Source of the DNA: Streptomyces tsukubensis
GTDB lineage: Bacteria; Actinomycetota; Actinomycetes; Streptomycetales; Streptomycetaceae
Direction: 5' to 3'
Assembly: GCF_003932715.1 (NCBI RefSeq)
Contig: NZ_CP020700.1
Location: 6,966,501 to 7,030,500 of the forward strand
Length of the DNA stretch: 64,000 nucleotides
The notes below the pieces were generated by a model. That model did no database searches. It saw only the letters and a program-made list of their open reading frames with translations, and was not told the DNA's origin. The first letter of the stretch is position 1, and each line of letters opens with the position of its first letter. Position numbers and translations under genes: made by a program. Shown one piece after another: positions 18,791-28,512 of this stretch.

Positions 18791-21229
18791 TCAGCGGCGG
18801 CGGTCCTGGCCCGTCAGGCCCGCGCGGCGCAGCGCGTCCGCCATCGCGCTGTTCGCGGGCGGCTGAGCCTGACGGTCCCGGCCGCCGCCCCCGCCCTGCC
18901 CGCCCCCGCGGCCACCGCCCTGGCCACCGCCGCGGCGCTGCTGCGGCCGGCCCGTGCGGTCACCCTGCTCGGCCCGCTCACCCCGCGCACCCTGCTCGTT
19001 ACGCGGTCCGCGCTCCCGCCCGCCGCCCTGCCGCGGGGCCTGCCCCGCCGCCTCGTCGTCCAGACGGAGTGTCAGCGAGATCCGCTTGCGCGGGATGTCG
19101 ACGTCGAGCACTTTCACCTTCACCACGTCACCCGGCTTCACCACGTCCCGCGGATCCTTGACGAAGGTCTTCGACATTGCCGACACATGCACCAGACCGT
19201 CCTGGTGGACACCGACGTCCACGAACGCGCCGAACGCGGCCACGTTCGTCACCACACCCTCCAGGACCATCCCCGCCGCCAGATCGCCGATCTTCTCGAC
19301 GCCCTCCTTGAAGGTGGCCGTCCGGAACGCCGGCCGCGGATCCCGCCCCGGCTTCTCCAGCTCGCGCAGGATGTCGGTGACCGTCGGCAGACCGAAGGTG
19401 TCGTCCACGAAGTCGCCCGCCCGCAGCGACCGCAGCACACCCGCGTTGCCGATCAGGGACGCCACCTCCCCGCCCGTCGTCTTCACCATCCGTCGGACCA
19501 CCGGATACGTTTCCGGGTGCACGCTGGAGGCGTCCAGCGGATCGTCACCGCCGCGGATCCGCAGGAAGCCCGCGCACTGCTCGTACGCCTTCGGCCCGAG
19601 CCGCGCCACGTCCTTCAGCGCCCGGCGCGAGCGGAACGGGCCGTTCGAATCGCGGTGCGCCACGATGTTCTCGGCCAGCCCCGCGCCGATGCCCGACACC
19701 CGCGACAGGAGCGGCGCGGACGCCGTGTTGACGTCGACGCCGACACCGTTCACACAGTCCTCGACGACCGCGTCGAGGGAGCGCGACAGCTTCACCTCGG
19801 ACAGATCGTGCTGGTACTGGCCGACACCGATCGACTTGGGGTCGATCTTCACCAGCTCCGCCAGCGGGTCCTGGAGCCGCCGGGCGATGGAGACCGCGCC
19901 GCGCAGCGACACGTCGAGACCGGGCAGCTCCTGGGAGGCGAACGCGGACGCCGAGTACACGGACGCGCCCGCCTCGGAGACCATCACCTTGGTCAGCTTC
20001 AGCTCCGGATGGCGGGTCAGCAGCTCCGCCGCCAGCCGGTCCGTCTCCCGGGAGGCCGTACCGTTGCCGATGGCGATCAGCTCGACCGCGTGCTCCCGGG
20101 CGAGCCGCGCCAGCGTCGCCAGCGATTCGTCCCAGCGGTTCGCGGGCACATGGGGGTGGATCGTGTCGGTGGCGACGACCTTGCCCGTCGCATCCACCAC
20201 GGCCACCTTCACACCGGTGCGGAAACCGGGGTCCAGACCCAGCGTGGCCCGCGTCCCGGCGGGCGCGGCCAGCAGCAGATCCCGCAGATTGGCCGCGAAG
20301 ACCCGGACCGCCTCGTCCTCGGCGGCCGTCCGCAGCCTCAGCCGCAGGTCGATCCCGAGGTGCACCAGGATCCGGGTGCGCCACGCCCAGCGGACCGTGT
20401 CCGCCAGCCAGCGGTCGCCCGGACGGCCCCGGTCGGCCACCCCGAAGCGCCGCGCGATCGCATTCTCGTACGGGGTCGGCCCCGGCTCGTCGGACGGCGC
20501 GTCCGGCTCCAGCGCCAGGTCGAGAACCTCCTCCTTCTCGCCCCTCAGCAGCGCCAGCACCCGGTGCGACGGCAGTTCGGTGAACGGCTCCGCGAAGTCG
20601 AAGTAGTCCGCGAACTTGGCCGCCGGACCCTGGGTCGCGTCGCCCTTGCCCTCCCGCACCTTCGAACCCAGACGCCCCCGCGTCCACATCCGCTCGCGCA
20701 GCTCCCCGATCAGGTCCGCGTCCTCCGAGAACCGCTCGGTGAGGATCGACCGGGCGCCCTCCAGCGCGGCGGCCGCATCGGCCACGCCCTTCTCCGCGTC
20801 CACGAACGCGGCGGCCGCGGCCGCCGGCTCCACGGACGGGTCCGTCAACAGCCCGTCGGCCAGCGGCTCAAGACCGGCCTCCCGCGCGATCTGCGCCTTC
20901 GTCCGCCGCTTGGGCTTGAAGGGCAGATAGATGTCCTCCAGCCGGGCCTTGGTGTCGGCGGCCAGGATCCGCGCCTCCAGCGCGTCGTCCAGCTTGCCCT
21001 GTTCCCGTACGGACTCCAGGACGGACTTCCGCCGGTCCTCCAGCTCCCGCAGATACCGCAGCCGCTCCTCCAGCGTCCGGAGCTGGGCGTCGTCCAGCAT
21101 CTCGGTCGCCTCTTTGCGGTACCGGGCGATGAAGGGAACCGTCGACCCGCCGTCGAGCAGCCCCACGGCCGCCACGACCTGCCGCTCCCGTACGCCGAGT
21201 TCCTCGGCGATCCTGCCTTCGATGGACAT
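18791..21229 (-). CDS. tex: Tex-family S1 RNA-binding protein
   Basis: This 812-residue protein has the Tex layout: helical N-terminal domain starting [17 protein letters not shown], a YqgF/RNase-H-like domain ([17 protein letters not shown]), helix-hairpin-helix repeats ([19 protein letters not shown]), and a C-terminal S1 domain ([20 protein letters not shown]). Tex binds nucleic acid and is linked to transcription and RNA processing. The tail after the S1 domain is Gly/Arg/Gln-rich, a disordered RNA-binding extension often seen in actinobacteria. I chose ATG 21229 with GGGGA 8-9 bases upstream; ATG 21280 is in frame. Confidence 0.95.
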   Translation of the reverse strand: MSIEGRIAEELGVRERQVVAAVGLLDGGSTVPFIARYRKEATEMLDDAQLRTLEERLRYLRELEDRRKSVLESVREQGKLDDALEARILAADTKARLEDIYLPFKPKRRTKAQIAREAGLEPLADGLLTDPSVEPAAAAAAFVDAEKGVADAAAALEGARSILTERFSEDADLIGELRERMWTRGRLGSKVREGKGDATQGPAAKFADYFDFAEPFTELPSHRVLALLRGEKEEVLDLALEPDAPSDEPGPTPYENAIARRFGVADRGRPGDRWLADTVRWAWRTRILVHLGIDLRLRLRTAAEDEAVRVFAANLRDLLLAAPAGTRATLGLDPGFRTGVKVAVVDATGKVVATDTIHPHVPANRWDESLATLARLAREHAVELIAIGNGTASRETDRLAAELLTRHPELKLTKVMVSEAGASVYSASAFASQELPGLDVSLRGAVSIARRLQDPLAELVKIDPKSIGVGQYQHDLSEVKLSRSLDAVVEDCVNGVGVDVNTASAPLLSRVSGIGAGLAENIVAHRDSNGPFRSRRALKDVARLGPKAYEQCAGFLRIRGGDDPLDASSVHPETYPVVRRMVKTTGGEVASLIGNAGVLRSLRAGDFVDDTFGLPTVTDILRELEKPGRDPRPAFRTATFKEGVEKIGDLAAGMVLEGVVTNVAAFGAFVDVGVHQDGLVHVSAMSKTFVKDPRDVVKPGDVVKVKVLDVDIPRKRISLTLRLDDEAAGQAPRQGGGRERGPRNEQGARGERAEQGDRTGRPQQRRGGGQGGGRGGGQGGGGGRDRQAQPPANSAMADALRRAGLTGQDRRR

Positions 21230-21351
21230 CGTCACGGTTCCCCGACTCGCCTTCTGTACCGGCTGTGCTTGAGCCTGCATTCTGCCAAACGGTCCCCTCT
21301 CCCCGGGGTCCCACGCCCTGAGTCACCCACAGGCGGGGGCAGACTGCGTCC

Positions 21352-22791
21352 ATGGGCGAACACCACAGGCAGCCGACGACACCCCCCTCCGACTACCGGG
21401 CCGACCGGGCCTCCCGGGCCGCCGACCCGGCGACCGCGTACGCCTGGGCCGGAATCGGCGGCGGAGAACCACCCGGACCCGTGACCGTCGTCCCGGCCCC
21501 CGGCGCGCTGCCCGCGAAACTGCCCGTACGGGAACTGGCCCGGGCCTGCGTCGGCGCCTGCTCCCTCGCCGCGGCGCAACTGCTCGCACGGCGCACCGGG
21601 GCCCCCGTACCCCCGGTCAGGATCGACGAGGCCGCGGTCGCCGCCGCCTTCGTCAGTGAACGCCTGCTCAGGATCGACGGCCGCTCCCTCACCCCCTTCG
21701 CCCCGCTCTCGGGCTTCCTGCGCACCGGCGACGGCTGGGTCCGCACCCACGCGAACTACCCCCACCACCGGGCCGCCCTGCTGCGGGCCCTCGGCCTCCA
21801 CGACCCCGGTGACGGCGACGACAGGGCGCTCGCCCGGAACCTCGCCGCCGAACTCGCCTCCCGTACGGCCCACGAGGTACAGGAGACCGTGTACGCGGCG
21901 GGCGGACTCGCGGTGGCCGTCGCGGGCGCCCCCGGCCCGCCGCCCGCGGAAACCCCGCCGCTGACGGTCCGGAGCGCGCCGGGGGAGGGGCCCGCCCGTC
22001 CGCTGCCTCCCGCGGCCCTGCCCGCCGCCGGAGTCCGGGTCCTCGACCTGACCCGCGTCATCGCCGGGCCCGTCGCCACCCGCACCCTCGCCCTGCTCGG
22101 GGCCGACGTCCTGCGGATCGACCCGCCACGGCTCCCCGAGGACCCCGACGCCCACGCCGACACCGGCCCCGGCAAACGCTCCGCACTCCTCGACCTCGCC
22201 GCCCCCGGCGACCGGCGCATCTTCGACGAGCTCCTCGATACGGCCGACGTCCTCGTCCTCGGCTACCGGCCCGGCGCGCTCGACGCCCTCGGCCTGGACC
22301 CCGGCACCCTGGCCGCCCGCAGGCCGGGCCTGATCACGGCCCGGCTCGACGCCTGGGGCGATCCGAACCCCCTGGCCGGGCGCCGCGGCTTCGACAGCCT
22401 GGTGCAGGCCGCGACCGGCATCGCCGCCGTGGAAGCGGCGGAGGACGGCCGTCCCGGCGTCCTGCCCGCCCAGGCCCTGGACCACGGCACCGGCTATCTC
22501 CTCGCGGCCGCCGTCCTGCGCGCACTGACCGAACGACAGGAAACCGGCGGCGGCCGACTGCTCCGGCTCTCCCTCGCCGCCACCGCGTCCTGGCTGCTCC
22601 ACGGCATCCGCCCGCCGCTGCCCGAACCGCCCCGGTCCCCCGCCCCGGACCCGGCGCCCTGGCTGACCACCACCGCATCCCCGTACGGCACCCTGCGCCA
22701 CGCCCTGACCCCGGTCCACTACGAGGGCGCACCCCGCAGCTGGAGCCGCCCGCCCTCCCGGTGGGGCACGGACCGGCCCGTCTGGGCCTGA
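21352..22791 (+). CDS. CoA-transferase family III protein with degenerate N-terminal half
   Basis: The 479-residue product has a recognisable CaiB/BaiF domain only from about residue 225: GVRVLDLTRVIAGPVATRTL, LLGADVLRIDPPRLPED, GPGKRSALLDL, LGYRPGALDALGLDPG, and GRRGFDSLVQAATGI with the expected Asp. The first half resembles a decayed copy of the same family rather than a separate enzyme. Members of this type have no known substrate. It is divergent from tex and monocistronic. Confidence 0.8.
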   Translation: MGEHHRQPTTPPSDYRADRASRAADPATAYAWAGIGGGEPPGPVTVVPAPGALPAKLPVRELARACVGACSLAAAQLLARRTGAPVPPVRIDEAAVAAAFVSERLLRIDGRSLTPFAPLSGFLRTGDGWVRTHANYPHHRAALLRALGLHDPGDGDDRALARNLAAELASRTAHEVQETVYAAGGLAVAVAGAPGPPPAETPPLTVRSAPGEGPARPLPPAALPAAGVRVLDLTRVIAGPVATRTLALLGADVLRIDPPRLPEDPDAHADTGPGKRSALLDLAAPGDRRIFDELLDTADVLVLGYRPGALDALGLDPGTLAARRPGLITARLDAWGDPNPLAGRRGFDSLVQAATGIAAVEAAEDGRPGVLPAQALDHGTGYLLAAAVLRALTERQETGGGRLLRLSLAATASWLLHGIRPPLPEPPRSPAPDPAPWLTTTASPYGTLRHALTPVHYEGAPRSWSRPPSRWGTDRPVWA

Positions 22792-22882
22792 CCCCGGGCC
22801 GCCCGCACCACCCGACGGCCATGGCAGGAAAGGTGGGTTGCTCGTCATTGCGGCCATCGGGCGGGCCGCCCAGGATGAAGGC

Positions 22883-23851
22883 ATGCCCGAGCGAACCGTT
22901 CTCGTCGTCCTCTACGACGGCGTCCAGAGCCTCGATGTCACCGGACCTGTCGATGTGTTCGCCGGCGCCGGGTATGCGGTCGGCGACCCCTCGGCGTACC
23001 GGCTGAGCACCGCGTCTCCCGGCGGCCGCCCGGTCCGGACCGGCAGCGGGATGAGGCTGCTGCCCGATATCGACCTCGAATCCGCTCCCGTACCCCACAC
23101 CCTCGTCGTGCCGGGCGGCGCCGACGGCAGCGACAGCTCCCCTGAGGTCGTCGACTGGCTGCGGGAGCACGGGCCGCGGGCCGAACGGCTGGTGTCCGTA
23201 TGCACCGGATCCTTCCTGCTCGCCGCCGCCGGGCTGCTCGACGGACACCGGGCCACCACCCACTGGGCGTTCTGCGACGAGTTCGCCCGGGAGTACCCGG
23301 AGATCGACGTCGACCCGGAGCCGATCTTCGTACGGGACGGCCGGATCTCCACCTCCGCCGGGGTGACCACGGGCATCGACCTCGCCCTCGCACTCGTCGA
23401 GGAGGACCACGGACGGGAAGCCGCGCTCGTCGTCGCCCGCCATCTCGTGGTCTTCCTCCGGCGGCCGGGGAACCAGGCCCAGTTCAGCGCCCCGCTGGCC
23501 GCCCAGACCGCCCATCGCGAGCCGCTGCGCGACGTCCAGCGCTGGATCGCGGAGAACCCGGACCGGGATCTCTCCGTCGCCTCCCTCGCCGCCCGCGCCA
23601 GGCTCTCGCCGCGCCACTTCGCCCGCGCCTTCCACGCCGAGACCGGCGTCACGCCCGGGCGGTACGTGGAACGGATCCGCCTCGAACACGCCCGCCGGCT
23701 CCTGGAGGAGACCACCCGAGGCGTCGAGGAGGTCTCACGCGCCTGCGGCTACGGCACACCGGAGGCGATGCGCCGGGCCTTCCTCCGCAATCTGGACACG
23801 GCCCCGCTGGAGTACCGCAGGCGCTTCCACGCCCCCCTGACCCCTTCCTAG
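22883..23851 (+). CDS. GlxA-type regulator: DJ-1/PfpI domain plus AraC helix-turn-helix
   Basis: The 322-residue protein has an N-terminal DJ-1/PfpI domain (RTVLVVLYDGVQSLDVTGPV, VPGGADGSDS, the Cys elbow SVCTGSFLLAAAGLLDG, and ATTHWAFCDEF) and a C-terminal AraC domain (LSVASLAARARLSPRHFARA then VSRACGYGTPEAMRRAF). Such proteins are activators whose DJ-1 domain probably senses a metabolite. The start ATG 22883 has GAAGG just before it. It is followed after 47 bases by a gene for a free DJ-1/PfpI enzyme, which is its likely target. Confidence 0.9.
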   Translation: MPERTVLVVLYDGVQSLDVTGPVDVFAGAGYAVGDPSAYRLSTASPGGRPVRTGSGMRLLPDIDLESAPVPHTLVVPGGADGSDSSPEVVDWLREHGPRAERLVSVCTGSFLLAAAGLLDGHRATTHWAFCDEFAREYPEIDVDPEPIFVRDGRISTSAGVTTGIDLALALVEEDHGREAALVVARHLVVFLRRPGNQAQFSAPLAAQTAHREPLRDVQRWIAENPDRDLSVASLAARARLSPRHFARAFHAETGVTPGRYVERIRLEHARRLLEETTRGVEEVSRACGYGTPEAMRRAFLRNLDTAPLEYRRRFHAPLTPS

Positions 23852-23898
23852 CACTTTCCCAGCACTCACCCGACATCACCGAACGAAAGGGTTTTCCC

Positions 23899-24531
23899 AT
23901 GCAGATCGCCGTACTCCTCTACGACCGTTTCACCACCCTCGACGCCGTCGGCCCCTACGAACTCCTCGGGCGCCTGCCGGGCGCCGAGACCGTCTTCGTC
24001 GGCAAGGAGCGGGGGCCCGTCTACGGCGACCAGGGATCGCTGGCCCTGGTCGCCGAAAAGACCCTGGCCGAGGTGACGAACCCCGACATCGTGCTGGTCC
24101 CCGGCGGGCCGGGCGACCAGGACGCCATGGCGGACGAGGAGATCCTCGCCTGGCTGCGTACCGTCGACGCGGGCACCACCTGGACCACCTCCGTCTGCAC
24201 GGGCTCCCTCCTGCTGGGCGCGGCCGGACTCCTGCAGGGGCGCCGGGCCACCAGCCACTGGCTGGCCTACGAGGAACTCGCGACGCTGGGCGCCGAGCCC
24301 ACCGGGGAACGGGTGGTCTTCGACGGCAAGTACGTCACCGCCGCCGGGGTGTCCTCCGGTATCGACATGGCGCTTCATCTCCTGGGCCGGATCGGCGGCG
24401 ACGAACTCGCCCAGTCCGTGCAGCTGCTCACCGAGTACGACCCGCAGCCCCCGTACGACGCGGGCTCGCCCGACAAGGCGCCCGCACACCTCGTCGAACA
24501 GTGGCGGGACACCGCGGCGCTCCCCGCCTGA
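23899..24531 (+). CDS. DJ-1/PfpI family protein, isonitrile-hydratase-like
   Basis: The 210-residue protein begins MQIAVLLYDRFTTLDAVGPY and has the catalytic region VCTGSLLLGAAGLLQGRRAT followed by SHWLAYEELATLGA and TAAGVSSGIDMALHLLG. This is the isonitrile hydratase/glutamine-amidotransferase-like branch, where the Cys in the nucleophile elbow is followed by Thr. Isonitrile hydratases turn isocyanides into N-formamides. Streptomycetes make isonitrile metabolites, so detoxification is possible, but specificity is not shown by sequence. It follows the GlxA-type gene and probably shares control with it. Confidence 0.82.
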   Translation: MQIAVLLYDRFTTLDAVGPYELLGRLPGAETVFVGKERGPVYGDQGSLALVAEKTLAEVTNPDIVLVPGGPGDQDAMADEEILAWLRTVDAGTTWTTSVCTGSLLLGAAGLLQGRRATSHWLAYEELATLGAEPTGERVVFDGKYVTAAGVSSGIDMALHLLGRIGGDELAQSVQLLTEYDPQPPYDAGSPDKAPAHLVEQWRDTAALPA

Positions 24532-24573
24532 GACGGCGCGAGCGGACCGCACCGGGCCGGGCCCTCCCTTTCG

Positions 24574-24610
24574 GCCCTCCCCCTGCGTCCTGCGGGCACA
24601 GGGGGAGGGC
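24574..24610 (+). terminator. Terminator after the DJ-1/PfpI gene
   Basis: GCCCTCCCCCTG and CAGGGGGAGGGC form a 12-bp perfect stem around a 13-base loop, 43 bases past the stop codon. Confidence 0.8.
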
Positions 24611-24677
24611 GTCGGCCCGGGTCGAGGTCTCCCGGGCGTCGAGCCGGACGACTGGGAAAACAACGGGGGAACGATTC

Positions 24678-26171
24678 ATGAGCGACGACAGGAGTTCGGT
24701 TGTCACGGAACGGCGGGAGACCCAGCGGCTCCAGACGGAGCTGCTCGGGTACGCGCGTCCGGGCCGCGACGGAAACGCACGCGAAATACGCAGACTGATC
24801 GACTGGCTGGGCACAGCGGTCGGGGGGTCGGCCGTGTTGCGGGACGCGGGGGCCGAAGGCGGCGGACCGTTGGTGCGCGATGTGGCCGCGGGCCGCCCAC
24901 GCTCCGCGTCGGTCGTGGAGAACGGCCGCGGGCTTCGTCTTCTCGCCCTGGGAACCACGAGCCCCCACCCGGTGCTCGTCGTGGCCCGGAGCGCTCCCTT
25001 CGACCCGGAATCGGCGGAACTCGTCGGCCGCGCCGCCATGGTCCTGGAGCTCCTGCTCCGTGCGGCGGAAGCGGATACGGCCCACCGCAGGGCGCACGAG
25101 GTCACCGGCCATCTGCAGGCGGCGGTCTGGCAGTTCCTCATGAGGGGCGACGTAGAGCCGGCCCGGCGGGCCGTGGCGGGGGTGAGACCGGGGTTGCTGG
25201 ACACCCCGTGGGTGACCGTCCTGGTCCTGGAGGCGCCCGCCGGTGAACGGGCTGCGACGGCACGGGAGTGCGCGGCCCTGGTGGCCGGGCATGCTCTTGT
25301 GCTGCCTTGCCCACGCCACCCCGGCCGGGTGATCGTCCTCGCCCCGTTCGTCACCGGCCCGGAGGCGGGACAGGTGAAGCACACGGTCTCCGCCTACGCC
25401 GCCGGCCGCCGGACCGTCCGGCTGGGCAGCAGCAACCGGCATCCGCCGGCTCGTACCGCCGAGGCGTACGAGAACGCCTGCCGGAACCTCGCCGCGGCCC
25501 GGCTCTCCCTCTGCCGGCCCGCCGGCCGCTCCCCCCGCGTGCAGCTGCCCGATCTCCTCGAACCGGACCGGGCGGGCTTATGGGCGAAGCACCTGCTGCA
25601 TCCGCTGTACACCGTGCCGCTGCGGGAGCGCACCCGGATGATGACCACGATGTGCCTGGGACTGCGCTACACGGCGGTCAGTTCCGCGAAGATCCTCGGA
25701 GTGAGCCGGAACACCGTACGGGCGCGTATGGCGCGCGCCGCGGGCATCCTCGGCATCGACCTGGACGACGTACGCGCGCGCACCGCACTGCATATCGCGC
25801 TGCACTTCAAGGATCTGGAGATTGCTGCCGGACCGGGTGACGCCGACCGGCTCCGGCTGGAGCAGATCCTGGCCGCGCGCGGTGTCCGCGAGTGGGCGGA
25901 GCACCTCGTCGCTCCGCTGGCGGGCGACGACCGCGACCTCCGCCGGACGCTGTGCGTATGGATCGGGGAGAACTGCGGTGTCGAGCCCACCGCCCGGCGT
26001 CTCGGCCTGCACCCCCAGACCGTCCGCGACCGTCTCCGCAGCGCGGAGACGCTCCTGGACAAGCGGCTGATCGCCGGTGGCAGCGACCTCTACGAGCTGA
26101 TCGCGGCCTTCACCGCTCTGGACGGACGGTGCCCACCGGCACGGAAGAACGCCTCCGGCCCCCTCGTCTGA
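24678..26171 (+). CDS. PucR-like transcriptional regulator with two HTH segments and a TTA codon
   Basis: The 497-residue protein has a GAF-like first part and two similar PucR-type helix-turn-helix segments: AVSSAKILGVSRNTVRARM (about residues 333-351) and VEPTARRLGLHPQTVRDRL (about 434-452). The two halves look like a duplicated C-terminal domain. Codon 301 is TTA (25578-25580), the rare leucine codon read by bldA tRNA in Streptomyces, so translation is probably delayed to development. It begins at ATG 24678. The small secreted-protein gene 144 bases downstream may be under its control. Confidence 0.8.
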   Translation: MSDDRSSVVTERRETQRLQTELLGYARPGRDGNAREIRRLIDWLGTAVGGSAVLRDAGAEGGGPLVRDVAAGRPRSASVVENGRGLRLLALGTTSPHPVLVVARSAPFDPESAELVGRAAMVLELLLRAAEADTAHRRAHEVTGHLQAAVWQFLMRGDVEPARRAVAGVRPGLLDTPWVTVLVLEAPAGERAATARECAALVAGHALVLPCPRHPGRVIVLAPFVTGPEAGQVKHTVSAYAAGRRTVRLGSSNRHPPARTAEAYENACRNLAAARLSLCRPAGRSPRVQLPDLLEPDRAGLWAKHLLHPLYTVPLRERTRMMTTMCLGLRYTAVSSAKILGVSRNTVRARMARAAGILGIDLDDVRARTALHIALHFKDLEIAAGPGDADRLRLEQILAARGVREWAEHLVAPLAGDDRDLRRTLCVWIGENCGVEPTARRLGLHPQTVRDRLRSAETLLDKRLIAGGSDLYELIAAFTALDGRCPPARKNASGPLV

Positions 26172-26315
26172 CAGGGACCGTGCACCGGTGAAGGACCCCC
26201 GTCGCACAAGCGTGCACCACTGAGATACCGGCCCCACCGGCCCCGTACCTACCGTTCATCACAGCCGATCCGGGGCCCGTATCCGGGACCCCGGAAGAAG
26301 AATGAGGAGAAGTCC

Positions 26316-26687
26316 GTGAACGGAAAAGACGTGTTGAAGAAGCTCGCCCGTCCGGTCGCCGTGGCCACCGCCGCGGTCACCCTGGGACTGGGCGTCGCGG
26401 CATCGCCGGCCAGTGCGGCCGAGGCGGTCTGCGAGAGCTGGGGCGGAACGTGCATCAGTGGCACCGTGCCGTCCAACAGCAAGAACGAGGTGTGTTTCTC
26501 GGGGACGCACAAGGCACTGGCCCACTGGGGCCGTGCGGAACTCTGGGACGCCGACACCGGCGTGATGGTCGCCTCGTTCGCCTCCAACCCCAGGGAGACG
26601 AAGACACGCTGCATCGGCGGTCTGTACGGGGCGCGCTACTACGAGCGCGGCACCGGCGGTTACTTCTACGGGAAGGTATGGAGCTGA
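26316..26687 (+). CDS. Small secreted cysteine-containing protein
   Basis: The 123-residue product has a Sec signal peptide (VAVATAAVTLGLGVAASPASA, cleavage near residue 35) and a mature part of about 88 residues with four cysteines (VCESWGGTC, NEVCFSG, TRCIGG), enough for two disulfides. It is rich in Gly, Trp and Tyr near the end (GTGGYFYGKVWS). I do not recognise the family. The start is GTG 26316, preceded by GAGGAGAAG. It could be an extracellular inhibitor, toxin or matrix protein. Location after the TTA-bearing regulator suggests developmental expression. Confidence 0.8.
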   Translation: MNGKDVLKKLARPVAVATAAVTLGLGVAASPASAAEAVCESWGGTCISGTVPSNSKNEVCFSGTHKALAHWGRAELWDADTGVMVASFASNPRETKTRCIGGLYGARYYERGTGGYFYGKVWS

Positions 26688-26765
26688 CCCGGAGCACGGT
26701 GCCACGACCCCTGCCGTCGCCCGCGTGCCCCGTGCGCCGATCCGGTCCGCTCCGGCGGAGACTTC

Positions 26766-27650
26766 CTAGACCGACCAGGTGAAGCGGGGCGTCCGGCGCT
26801 CCAGGAAGGCGGCGACACCCTCCGCGGTGTCGCCGCCCGGGCGGGCCTGCTCGGCCGCCAGCCGCTCCCAGTGCTCCGCCCGGTCGGTCCGGCCCGTGGC
26901 GAACTCCTTCGCGGCGACCTGCGTCAACTGGGAGCGCTCGGTGAGTATCCGGGCGAAACCGGCGACCCGGACATCGAGCTCCGACTCCGGCAGCACCTCG
27001 TCCACCAGACCGGTGCGCAGCGCCCGACCGCTGTCGATCAGCTCGCCGGAGAACAACAGGTACTTGGCGGCCGACGGGCCGACCAGCTCCACCAGCCGAC
27101 GGGTCGCCGTGGCGGGATAGACCACGCCGAGCCTCGCCGGAGTCACCCCGAACAGTGCGCCGTCCGAGGCGAACCGCAGATCGCAGGCGACGGCGAGCTG
27201 ACAACCGCCGCCGACGCAGTGGCCGCGGACGGCGGCCAGCGTCGGCTTGGGAAAGGCGGCCAGAGCCTCCTCCGCCAGAACGGCGAGCGCCTGCGGGGTC
27301 TCGTCCGCACCGCCCGTTCCGGCGGTCGTACCGGACCCGTCCGCACCGCCTGAACCACGCGATCCGTCCGATCCGCCCGATCCGTCGGTACACCCGGGCT
27401 CCTGGGAGGTGTCCGCACCCCGCAGCGATGCGATGTCCGCCCCCGCGCAGAAGGTCGGCCCCTCGCCCGTCAGCACCAGCACCCGGACGGCGGGATCGAC
27501 CGCCAGCCGGGCCAGCAGCTCCGGGACGGCCCGCCACATCGCCTTCGTCATGGCGTTGCGTTTGGCGGGATTGTCGATGACGACCTTCGCGACCCCGTCG
27601 GTGACGGTGCACACGATGCGGGGCTCCGGGCCGGAGCGGGCTGACTCCAT
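26766..27650 (-). CDS. Enoyl-CoA hydratase/isomerase family protein with Gly/Ser insert
   Basis: The 294-residue crotonase has DNPAKRNAMTKAMWRAV, the oxyanion-hole motif PTFCAGADIASL, and VRGHCVGGGCQLAVACDLRF. It is about 35 residues longer than usual because of a low-complexity insert (about residues 83-118, mostly Gly, Ser, Asp and Arg) placed after the first oxyanion-hole motif. The insert is encoded by short DNA repeats (27361-27387). The fold should tolerate a surface loop there. Substrate is unknown. It lies alone between the secreted protein and the DUF308 gene. Confidence 0.88.
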   Translation of the reverse strand: MESARSGPEPRIVCTVTDGVAKVVIDNPAKRNAMTKAMWRAVPELLARLAVDPAVRVLVLTGEGPTFCAGADIASLRGADTSQEPGCTDGSGGSDGSRGSGGADGSGTTAGTGGADETPQALAVLAEEALAAFPKPTLAAVRGHCVGGGCQLAVACDLRFASDGALFGVTPARLGVVYPATATRRLVELVGPSAAKYLLFSGELIDSGRALRTGLVDEVLPESELDVRVAGFARILTERSQLTQVAAKEFATGRTDRAEHWERLAAEQARPGGDTAEGVAAFLERRTPRFTWSV

Positions 27651-27715
27651 GCGCCGGATGCTATCCGCCGCGGGTGGACCTACGATCAGGAAGGGGTGCG
27701 AGGAGGCGGAAAGCC

Positions 27716-28351
27716 ATGGCCGGTACCACCCGCTCCGCCGGGCCGGCGGAGCCCCGCAAGCTGAAGCGCAGCTTCAGCGTGCTGACCGTGCTCGGCGCGA
27801 TCCTGGTGATCGCGGGGATCGTCGGGCTCGTCTACACCGGGTTTGCGACCCTGACCTCGATGCTCCTGTTCGGCTGGCTGCTGCTGATCGGCGGGCTCGT
27901 CGGTCTGGTGCAGGCCGTCTCGTCCCGGGGCAGCGACTACTTCTGGCTGGCCGTGATCGTCGCGGCGCTGAACATCGCCGCGGGCATCGTGGTGATCCGG
28001 CATCCCACCGGCTCGGCCGAGACACTGACCCTCTTCGCCGCCCTGCTCTTCCTGACCGGCGGACTGTTCCGGCTGGTCGGCAGCCTGGTGGTACGGGGCC
28101 CGCAGTTCGGCTGGACGCTGTTCCAGGGCGCCGTACTGCTGGTGCTGGGCATCCTCGTCCTGGGGAACTGGCCGGAGAGCAGCCGATACGTCCTCGGGCT
28201 CTTCTTCTCGCTGGCGCTGCTCTTCGACGGTCTGGGGCTGATCGCCATCGGGGTCGGAGGCCGGCGGATCGTCCGCATGGTGACGGAACCGGATCCGACC
28301 GGTGCGCCGGACGACCGGCCCGGGAACGGTCAGGGGCGGCCGCTCGGCTGA
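27716..28351 (+). CDS. HdeD/DUF308 membrane protein
   Basis: The 211-residue protein has six hydrophobic helices grouped as three pairs, for example VLTVLGAILVIAGIVGLVY, MLLFGWLLLIGGLVGLVQAV and LFQGAVLLVLGILVLGNWP, the pattern of the HdeD/DUF308 family. E. coli HdeD is linked to acid stress; the general function is unknown. Start ATG 27716 follows GAGGAGGCGGAAAG. The tail is short and hydrophilic. Confidence 0.85.
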   Translation: MAGTTRSAGPAEPRKLKRSFSVLTVLGAILVIAGIVGLVYTGFATLTSMLLFGWLLLIGGLVGLVQAVSSRGSDYFWLAVIVAALNIAAGIVVIRHPTGSAETLTLFAALLFLTGGLFRLVGSLVVRGPQFGWTLFQGAVLLVLGILVLGNWPESSRYVLGLFFSLALLFDGLGLIAIGVGGRRIVRMVTEPDPTGAPDDRPGNGQGRPLG

Positions 28352-28512
28352 CGGGGGCGTACGGAGCCGGTCAAAAGCCGTCGATTGCCGGTTGATTCCG
28401 TTCAGTACGGCGGGGGGTGGCCGTACCCCGCAACACTTATTACCCCGGAGTCAGCCGACATCGGTGGGCAGCGGACGTTGTGGCGGATGCGCCATGGGTG
28501 GGGGTCGGACTG

